From positions 18,046 to 82,045 of the IMG/VR virus record IMGVR_UViG_3300033156_000312: a DNA stretch of 64,000 bases; one strand, 5' to 3'. The notes under the pieces were generated by a model. That model ran no database searches and was not told the origin of the DNA. It saw nothing but the letters and a program-made list of their open reading frames with translations. Origin of the DNA: a virus. The position numbers and the translations under genes are program-made. Below are positions 59,469-64,000 of the stretch, piece by piece (within the stretch, counting starts at the first letter, position 1; each line of letters begins with the position of its first letter).

Positions 59469-60125
59469 TTACTCTTCTGGAAAAATCTTTTTCTCTAACC
59501 AAGTAATGTAATCGATAGGAGTGCCAAGCACATCCGCAACTTCTTTCTTCGTGAGTTTCCCCTCTTTATATAATTTCCAAAGGGCTTCATTCGCCAAAAA
59601 TCTGTCTTTGAAGAAAGTATGTTTCTGTGCCTCATAAACATCACTTTTAATACGTAACATAATAAGTTTTGAACAATGTGGACACGGAAATGTTCGAGAT
59701 GCTGAATTTTCGTCTAACCATTTCTGAAACTTTCTCTTGAGAATTTGTATATGATTGAAAGCATCATCTACGTTCTTGTCTTCAAATAAACCTAATTTTT
59801 CCCTTAATGTCAATATTTGTTGTAAATTCTGGTCGAGAGCATAGGTAAGGGATTTAGGAGCTACATCTGTTTTTTTATCTGACCCTTTAGCTCTCGCTTT
59901 TTTATAGTCTGTTTCTATTTTTTCTATTTTCTTCTTATATCTCTCTTGTAGCATTTCCCTGAATACTAATTCAGACAAGAGAGTTAAATCGGCAAGAGAT
60001 TCTATGTGATATTTTTCTTTATATTGCTCAAATCTTTTTTTGCCTTTAAATTTCTCTCCTCTATTTAATCCTATACCTTCAAATTCATAGCTTCCTGCTT
60101 TAGATATGTTATTTTTTTCGTTCAT
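59469..60125 (-). CDS. Putative terminase small subunit / DNA-binding protein
   Basis: A 218-aa protein starting at ATG 60125, which follows ggtaaggaat; the same frame is open to 60176 but that part overlaps a terminator hairpin. It has charged helices (residues about 70-110), a CPHC half-ribbon and a C-terminal helix-turn-helix (KEGKLTKKEVADVLGTPIDY). Directly before terL, this fits a small terminase that recognises packaging sites. Confidence 0.68.
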   Translation of the reverse strand: MNEKNNISKAGSYEFEGIGLNRGEKFKGKKRFEQYKEKYHIESLADLTLLSELVFREMLQERYKKKIEKIETDYKKARAKGSDKKTDVAPKSLTYALDQNLQQILTLREKLGLFEDKNVDDAFNHIQILKRKFQKWLDENSASRTFPCPHCSKLIMLRIKSDVYEAQKHTFFKDRFLANEALWKLYKEGKLTKKEVADVLGTPIDYITWLEKKIFPEE

Positions 60126-60162
60126 ATAATTCCTTACCAATAAAGAGGTTACAGTTAGTGAA

Positions 60163-60190
60163 TCTGAAAAAACCACTCAATAGAGTGGTT
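60163..60190 (-). terminator. Rho-independent terminator in the terminase leader
   Basis: On the minus strand aaccactc-tatt-gagtggtt is an 8-base perfect stem followed by TTTTTT. It lies about 75-100 bases after the promoter at 60270-60299 and just before the terminase genes. It would release a short leader RNA unless passed by antitermination. Confidence 0.75.
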
Positions 60191-60269
60191 AACTTATTTA
60201 TTTATAAAGAGTTAGATAAATGTTAAACAAAAAAAAGATAGTTTTAGACATAGATTCACCTCTACTATA

Positions 60270-60299
60270 AGTATATCATATAAGTATAGGCACTGTCAA
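60270..60299 (-). promoter_or_regulatory. Sigma70-type promoter P2 (minus strand)
   Basis: On the minus strand TTGACA (60299-60294) and TATACT (60275-60270) are separated by 18 bases. The surrounding 65 bases closely match promoter P1 at 62681-62710, including gaaaaaga and cttgtcttac upstream. Flanking cctctact and agtatagg form an imperfect dyad. It drives transcription into the terminase and virion genes. Confidence 0.82.
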
Positions 60300-60316
60300 G
60301 TAAGACAAGAGTCTTT

Positions 60317-60361
60317 TTCAAAAAAAATAAGAGGAGTTAGTTTTACCTAACCCCTCTTATT
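60317..60361 (-). terminator. Strong Rho-independent terminator
   Basis: On the minus strand aataagaggggttag pairs with ctaactcctcttatt (14 of 15 bases) around a 6-base loop and is followed by a run of T. It closes the 60389-62575 operon immediately before promoter P2. Confidence 0.88.
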
Positions 60362-60388
60362 ATCATAAGTTACGTGAATTTTCAACTT

Positions 60389-60568
60389 TTATCTGAAAAT
60401 TTTTCCAAAAATTCCTTTAACTTCTTCATAAAGCCACTCTATAAACTGTCTTATATATTCAATCGCTTTTCCTATATACTCGACGGCTTTTTCGAGATAA
60501 CCTATAATTTTTTCGAGCATTTCTCTGGAAAATAACTCTCGAAGAAATTCTTTTAATTTATCAAGCAT
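60389..60568 (-). CDS. Amphipathic helical peptide
   Basis: A 59-aa peptide with a strong site (ggaggaa). It is almost one long amphipathic helix, with heptad-like LEKAVEYIGKAIEYIRQFIE and an aromatic end (WLYEEVKGIFGKIFR). It lies just after the YiiX-like hydrolase gene in the same operon. Amphipathic holin-like, membrane-active or antiholin peptides can look like this; the role is unproven. Confidence 0.65.
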   Translation of the reverse strand: MLDKLKEFLRELFSREMLEKIIGYLEKAVEYIGKAIEYIRQFIEWLYEEVKGIFGKIFR

Positions 60569-60603
60569 GCTATTCCTCCAATTGTGAGATTTGGTCGACC
60601 TAT

Positions 60604-61257
60604 CTACTTAGTCTTACTATACGAACAATTTAAAATTTTTACAATAGTGCGTAATTTCTTGCTTCTATATAAATCCCAAGGAGTTACAAATCCTGGAGTC
60701 GTTGCTGACCAGAGAGATTCAACATGATACAAATAAGCCAAATGCACTAATTCTGAACAAATAAACTTTATCTTGCTATCCCAAGGATTTTGCCAAATTC
60801 TTTTGATAAAATATTTAAGTCTGGGGTTTTCTATGAGTTCAAGTAAAAAGTATCTACCGAGAATAGCAAATGCTTGTCCCCAATCATAAGGATGTCCATC
60901 TTGCTTCAATAGCCAACGTTCCATTCTGACACGTTTCCAATGTTCAAAAGCTCCTCGATACCTTTTGATAACAATATTTGCTTTCGGATGTTTTGCCCAT
61001 AATCTTAATGGCTTAATTTTTACACCCGTAAAAGCAGATTGAATTATTTTACATTCATTTATGTCGTTATGAGTTTCAATAACTATACCTATATGATTGG
61101 GCACGAAACGGTCTTCTGGATGTTTGCCTCCATTTTCTACAATTCTAATGGCTCGACCTAATATATTCCATGAAGACCTTCCATCAATAAAGACAATATC
61201 ACCAAATTGAAGCTTCTGATGTATGCTTTCAGTCCATTCGATTTTTCTTTCGTGCAT
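60604..61257 (-). CDS. YiiX/NlpC-P60-like papain-fold hydrolase
   Basis: A 217-aa protein. KLQFGDIVFIDGRSSWNILG, VPNHIGIVIETH (catalytic His) and KIKFICSELVHLAY (catalytic Cys) show the permuted papain order also seen in the protein at 24424. It is larger and has no signal peptide. In phages such enzymes are candidate lysins or modifiers of envelope peptides or lipids. It follows the papain-like gene with a 1-base gap. Confidence 0.78.
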   Translation of the reverse strand: MHERKIEWTESIHQKLQFGDIVFIDGRSSWNILGRAIRIVENGGKHPEDRFVPNHIGIVIETHNDINECKIIQSAFTGVKIKPLRLWAKHPKANIVIKRYRGAFEHWKRVRMERWLLKQDGHPYDWGQAFAILGRYFLLELIENPRLKYFIKRIWQNPWDSKIKFICSELVHLAYLYHVESLWSATTPGFVTPWDLYRSKKLRTIVKILNCSYSKTK

Positions 61258-61258
61258 A

Positions 61259-62104
61259 TTACACTAAACCTTTTTTTCTAAGTTTTCTTCTCTTTCTTAA
61301 AGTAAGATTCGCAACTCGAAGTATAATAGTATTCTTAAATTCTTCAGGGTCATCAATGTCTATCATTTGGATAGCATCCATTAATGTGCGACGCATTTCC
61401 TTGTATGAAAGAAAACCATATCCATTTTGACCCCAACCTGTTCCCCAAGAATTTTTGAACTTATATAATTTTGTTTCATCATCATAACCTACAAGAGCTA
61501 TAGCATGTCCTCCAAGATACCCTTGAATTCTCTCACACCAATTAGCGTCAGGGATATGACCATTTTTCTGTCTATACCAATTTCTATATACTAAAACTCC
61601 AATATGAAGAGGCCCAAATTTTACTAATGAAGCTTTCAGTTCCTTTTCATTTGTAATTCTAACATATACAGGTTCTATCTTATACTTTAAAGCGTTATGA
61701 TAAGCTCCTGAATATGCTTGTCTTGGCTTGTTTGCTTCATAAGGCCAAAATTTTTCTTCACAAATTCCTTTATCAACTAATACTTTAGCGACAGCTTTTA
61801 AAGTAGTTCCTTCTTTATGTCCGCTGATTTTTTTCGCTTCTTCATATAAAAAACGTTCTGATAAATCTATATATCTATCATAATCATGAAATTCCATCCA
61901 CTCTTTAATTGCTGTTCCTGCAAAACCTGCACATGCCCCTTCTCCGCCTTGATTTCTAACTTCAGACATTTCAGCAGTATAATCTATTTTACTTGGCAAT
62001 TTATCTATAATATCACTAACAAGTGTTGTTACCAAATAGTCTCTCTTGTCAAATGGGGATTTATATAATCCCAATCGGCTTTGTAAATACTTGGTTTTTC
62101 TCAT
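61259..62104 (-). CDS. Papain-like (C1A) cysteine protease
   Basis: A 281-aa protease of the papain fold. EVRNQGGEGACAGFAGTAI holds the oxyanion Gln and catalytic Cys, GGHAIALVGYDDE the catalytic His, and FKNSWGTGWGQNGYGFLSY the catalytic Asn and the usual ending. No secretion signal is visible. A phage-encoded C1A enzyme is uncommon; it could cut envelope peptides at lysis or degrade host proteins. Its start overlaps the small basic protein stop by 4 bases. Confidence 0.88.
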   Translation of the reverse strand: MRKTKYLQSRLGLYKSPFDKRDYLVTTLVSDIIDKLPSKIDYTAEMSEVRNQGGEGACAGFAGTAIKEWMEFHDYDRYIDLSERFLYEEAKKISGHKEGTTLKAVAKVLVDKGICEEKFWPYEANKPRQAYSGAYHNALKYKIEPVYVRITNEKELKASLVKFGPLHIGVLVYRNWYRQKNGHIPDANWCERIQGYLGGHAIALVGYDDETKLYKFKNSWGTGWGQNGYGFLSYKEMRRTLMDAIQMIDIDDPEEFKNTIILRVANLTLRKRRKLRKKGLV

Positions 62105-62319
62105 TCTTCTTTATTCTCCTCAATTGGAGAAGTCGGAGTTAATGATTTCTCCTCTTTCTTTTCTTTCTTGAATTTGTATTTGATTATCTTCTCTTTAGGT
62201 AGAGCGAAAAGAGATGGGAAAGATTTGCCTTTCTCACGAAGAGTTTTAAATCTCTCCCAACGCTTACGCACTGTTCTATGGTCATTATTATTGCTTTTAA
62301 AGGAAGGATGTATAGACAT
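62101..62319 (-). CDS. Small basic protein, PVC-type
   Basis: A 72-aa, highly charged basic protein. MSIHPSFKSNNNDHRTVRKR then ERFKTLREKGK and ALPKEKIIKYKFKKEKK resemble the small basic protein family (recalled as TIGR04137) of Verrucomicrobia, Chlamydiae, Planctomycetes and Omnitrophota. That family begins MSxHxS and has an R..ER...L...G..... LPK plan. The cellular role is not known. Being in a phage operon with envelope hydrolases is unexpected and hints at the host lineage. The match is from memory and not computed. Confidence 0.7.
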   Translation of the reverse strand: MSIHPSFKSNNNDHRTVRKRWERFKTLREKGKSFPSLFALPKEKIIKYKFKKEKKEEKSLTPTSPIEENKEE

Positions 62320-62320
62320 A

Positions 62321-62452
62321 TTACTTTCTCTTGCGTTTATTTGGAATAGACCTCAAAGCAAGATATTTAATCTTACGAAATAGCTTAATAGCATTCCATG
62401 TAGTTTTATCAAGTTTTAAAGCTCTATAAAATTTGTTTTTTCCATCTCTCAT
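62321..62452 (-). CDS. Tiny basic protein
   Basis: A 43-aa basic peptide (RDGKNKFYRALKLDKTTWNA, RKIKYLALRSIPNKRKRK) between the membrane peptide and the small basic protein. The start is taken at 62452, with only a weak ribosome site. Its reality rests on the tight spacing (1 base to the next gene). Confidence 0.5.
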   Translation of the reverse strand: MRDGKNKFYRALKLDKTTWNAIKLFRKIKYLALRSIPNKRKRK

Positions 62453-62455
62453 ATA

Positions 62456-62575
62456 TTACCTATAAGGTTTACTTACAGCCCATATCAGCACAGGAATCCA
62501 AAAGACAACTAATACAGGGCATAAAGCTGTTAAAATACTTGCTACCCATATTAACAATATTTTTAGTATCTGCAT
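62456..62575 (-). CDS. Single-span membrane peptide
   Basis: A 39-aa hydrophobic peptide (ILKILLIWVASILTALCPVL, WIPVLIWAVSKPYR), first in the operon driven by P1. Almost the whole length is apolar, enough for one or two membrane passes, and the end is basic. It is holin-like in style, but too short to classify. Confidence 0.5.
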   Translation of the reverse strand: MQILKILLIWVASILTALCPVLVVFWIPVLIWAVSKPYR

Positions 62576-62669
62576 ATTATCACTATTCTTTTGTTAAGAG
62601 CAGTTAGGGAATAGTAATAGTTTTCTATTGGACATACACCAACGTTCTCACCCTCTTTTATCATCATCT

Positions 62670-62710
62670 GCTCTACTATAAGTATATCACATAGAGTAGA
62701 GCAGTGTCAA
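62670..62710 (-). promoter_or_regulatory. Sigma70-type promoter P1 with dyad operator (minus strand)
   Basis: On the minus strand TTGACA (62710-62705) and TATACT (62686-62681) are 18 bases apart. A perfect 8-base inverted repeat, gctctact (62670-62677) and agtagagc (62695-62702), brackets the -10 region, as an operator would. P2 at 60270-60299 is a near copy. It drives the operon ending at the 60317-60361 terminator. Confidence 0.82.
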
Positions 62711-63110
62711 GTAAGACAAGGGTCTTTTTCAAAAAAATTTTTGGCTACGCCACCACTCTACTCTCTACTGTATCAAAGTAGCTACTTTTGACCCTTCGGG
62801 TCAGTTCCACTCTTTATTGTAGCGTATACCATAGTGATAATATTCTTAATAAACTCACTTCAATACCGATAGCCATAATTGAAGAAATAGAGCATTTATT
62901 TTAATAATCGAAACCATTATTTACATTTCGTAGTAGTTATCATAGATAGTGATAATCTTATCTATAATAGTAACCCTATATTGTTGTCAGAAAAAATGTA
63001 TAGTTTTTCTGATAGAAATGTTTCATTTTATAGGATAGTATACACGATTACTGTATAATAAATGCACGATTAAGTCAGTAAATGTCATAATATATAGCGA
63101 ATTTCAGGTT

Positions 63111-63158
63111 AAGTCCTTATTGTAAAAGGACTTAGCTGGAAAATTGATGATTTCCAGC
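63111..63158. repeat. Twin adjacent hairpins
   Basis: Two perfect 8-base stems stand back to back: aagtcctt/aaggactt with a 7-base loop, then gctggaaa/tttccagc with an 8-base loop. No T run follows on either strand, so a terminator is unlikely. A structured RNA or origin element is possible. Confidence 0.7.
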
Positions 63159-63191
63159 GTTAGAAAGAGTGTTTTGGAGCTGTGAGATACA

Positions 63192-63260
63192 GCGACTTAG
63201 AGCATAGATAGGGCGACTTAGACATAGGTTAGGACGAGATAGGACGACAATAGAGCTACT
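63192..63260. repeat. Iteron-like direct repeats
   Basis: The 20-21 base unit gcgacttaga-cata-agg occurs twice in a row, followed by two shorter derivatives beginning acgaga and acgaca and ending tagg or tag. Spacing near two helical turns is like iterons bound by replication proteins, but the copy number is low. Confidence 0.55.
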
Positions 63261-63410
63261 TATATAGCGATTTTTTCTGTTTGCTAATTAAGACCCTATA
63301 GTCATAACTATTGATAAATAAAGAAGTTAGATAAATTGATTAGAGTGATAATAGTATATTATCGCTTTATACAGCAATAAATGAGTGATATTGCATAAAA
63401 AAGCGACTGC

Positions 63411-63452
63411 ACTATTAACTATCTCGACATAGTATGACTATTAACTATTTCG
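63411..63452. repeat. Short direct repeat actattaactat[ct]tcg
   Basis: The 16-base motif occurs at 63411-63426 and 63437-63452, differing at one base, 26 bases apart. It lies in the same gene-free region as the iteron-like series and may be a protein-binding site. Confidence 0.55.
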
Positions 63453-63673
63453 TCTATTATAAGCAATAATTAAAAATGTTATTGTATTTGTTTTTTTATA
63501 ATGTATAGTATGATAATGTAATAATAGTATAGTATAACATAAAGATATTATAGATAGTTATTAACAGATAATTTTTAGTTAATAATGTATCAAAAGGTAG
63601 TTTTAAAGCGAATACTGAATTATTAACAAAATAACATTGTAAATGTTAGATAGACAAAAGATAGTTTTTTTAT

Positions 63674-63702
63674 TTGCTTTTAATGTTTTTTTATGCTATA
63701 CT
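63674..63702 (+). promoter_or_regulatory. Sigma70-type promoter (plus strand)
   Basis: TTGCTT (63674-63679) and TATACT (63697-63702) are separated by 17 bases, and a gene with aaaggaga follows at 63732. It opens rightward transcription away from the gene-free region. Confidence 0.72.
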
Positions 63703-63731
63703 TGTATTAGCAAACAGAAAGGAGATTTAAA

Positions 63732-63953
63732 ATGAAAGCGATAATCAACAGATTTAATGATGATGAGATTAAATTTTTGATTAGTTTAATCAACAGATAT
63801 ACAGATGATATAATTGCAAGTAAAGATAATTTAAAGTATTTTAATGACTGTTATGTATTATCACTCGTAAATAAAGTCTTGTCAAAAAGTCTTGTCAAAA
63901 CAGACTATATAACGCTTGTCAAAAGTATTCAGAGAAAACTAACAACAATATAA
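63732..63953 (+). CDS. Hypothetical early protein
   Basis: A 73-aa helical protein and the first gene after the plus-strand promoter, with aaaggaga 6 bases before the ATG. Its DNA contains three agtcttgtcaaaa-like repeats (63875-63924), which encode SLVK-type units. A small early phage protein is likely; no family is recognised. Confidence 0.62.
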   Translation: MKAIINRFNDDEIKFLISLINRYTDDIIASKDNLKYFNDCYVLSLVNKVLSKSLVKTDYITLVKSIQRKLTTI

Positions 63954-64000
63954 TATTAGCAAAACAATAAAAAGACTTAACAAGTTTAGAGTATATAAGT

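Larger units (their letters stand above)
62711..63673 (+). other. Gene-free region rich in hairpins, possible origin/control region
   Basis: No convincing gene was found on either strand in this stretch of about 960 bases. It holds hairpins tgaccc/gggtca (62789-62803), tcagaaaaa/tttttctga (62987-63012), aagtcctt/aaggactt (63111-63133) and gctggaaa/tttccagc (63135-63158). It also has a decaying gcgacttaga repeat series (63192-63260) and a twice-occurring actattaactat motif. It lies between divergent promoters. A replication origin or a packaging/control site is plausible, but is inference from structure and position. Confidence 0.5.

Noticed and set aside
1-64000. tRNA genes
   Set aside because: No cloverleaf with acceptor stem, T-loop consensus and anticodon arm was recognised by eye; a dedicated search would be needed to exclude one.

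Overview
The window is a piece of a tailed double-stranded DNA phage genome (Caudoviricetes). It is strongly AT-rich and densely packed, with many start and stop codons overlapping. It carries large terminase, portal, prohead protease/scaffold, major capsid, tail tube, tape measure, family B DNA polymerase, primase-helicase, RecA, RuvC-like resolvase and an SbcCD-like pair. No tail sheath gene was recognised, so a long non-contractile (siphovirus-like) tail is the best guess. The first gene is cut by the window edge, so the genome is larger than 64 kb. The standard code fits, with TAA, TAG and TGA all used as stops. Host clue: the 72-aa protein at 62101-62319 looks like the small basic protein family of the Planctomycetota-Verrucomicrobiota-Chlamydiota superphylum and Omnitrophota. 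I infer a host there from remembered family features only.

Layout. (1) 1-16.9 kb, plus strand: replication, recombination and nucleotide genes (metallophosphoesterases, primase-helicase, RuvC, RecA, DNA polymerase B, SbcC-like ATPase, MazG, HAD phosphatase) with many tiny proteins, often zinc ribbons, and two HNH endonuclease genes. An M17 leucine aminopeptidase homologue lies between primase-helicase and resolvase. (2) 17.3-25.6 kb, plus strand: a glycan-modification island with a cytidylyltransferase-methyltransferase fusion, a HIGH-type nucleotidyltransferase, two sulfotransferases, a membrane-anchored APS kinase, LicD, a GT29 (sialyltransferase)-like protein, other glycosyltransferases and a YiiX-like hydrolase. 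(3) 25.5-60.1 kb, minus strand: the virion genes. In transcription order these are terminase, portal, fibre-like genes, protease/scaffold, capsid, adaptors, more fibres and adhesins, neck, tail tube, chaperones, tape measure and tail tip. (4) 60.2-62.6 kb, minus strand: a small operon with two hydrophobic or amphipathic peptides, the small basic protein, a papain-like protease and a second YiiX-like hydrolase. It lies between two near-identical promoters and ends at a clear terminator. (5) 62.7-63.7 kb: about 1 kb without genes, rich in hairpins and short repeats, between divergent promoters. It is a candidate control region or origin. A plus-strand gene follows at 63.7 kb.

Most striking observations. 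The sulfation island joins APS kinase, sulfotransferases, LicD and a GT29-like enzyme in one phage operon. A run of 12 G in an AT-rich genome puts a fibre-family gene out of frame by one base, as in phase variation (or a homopolymer error). A PVC-type small basic protein is phage-encoded. MazG is fused to an HNH endonuclease. The duplicated promoters have dyad symmetry, and one is followed by a leader terminator.
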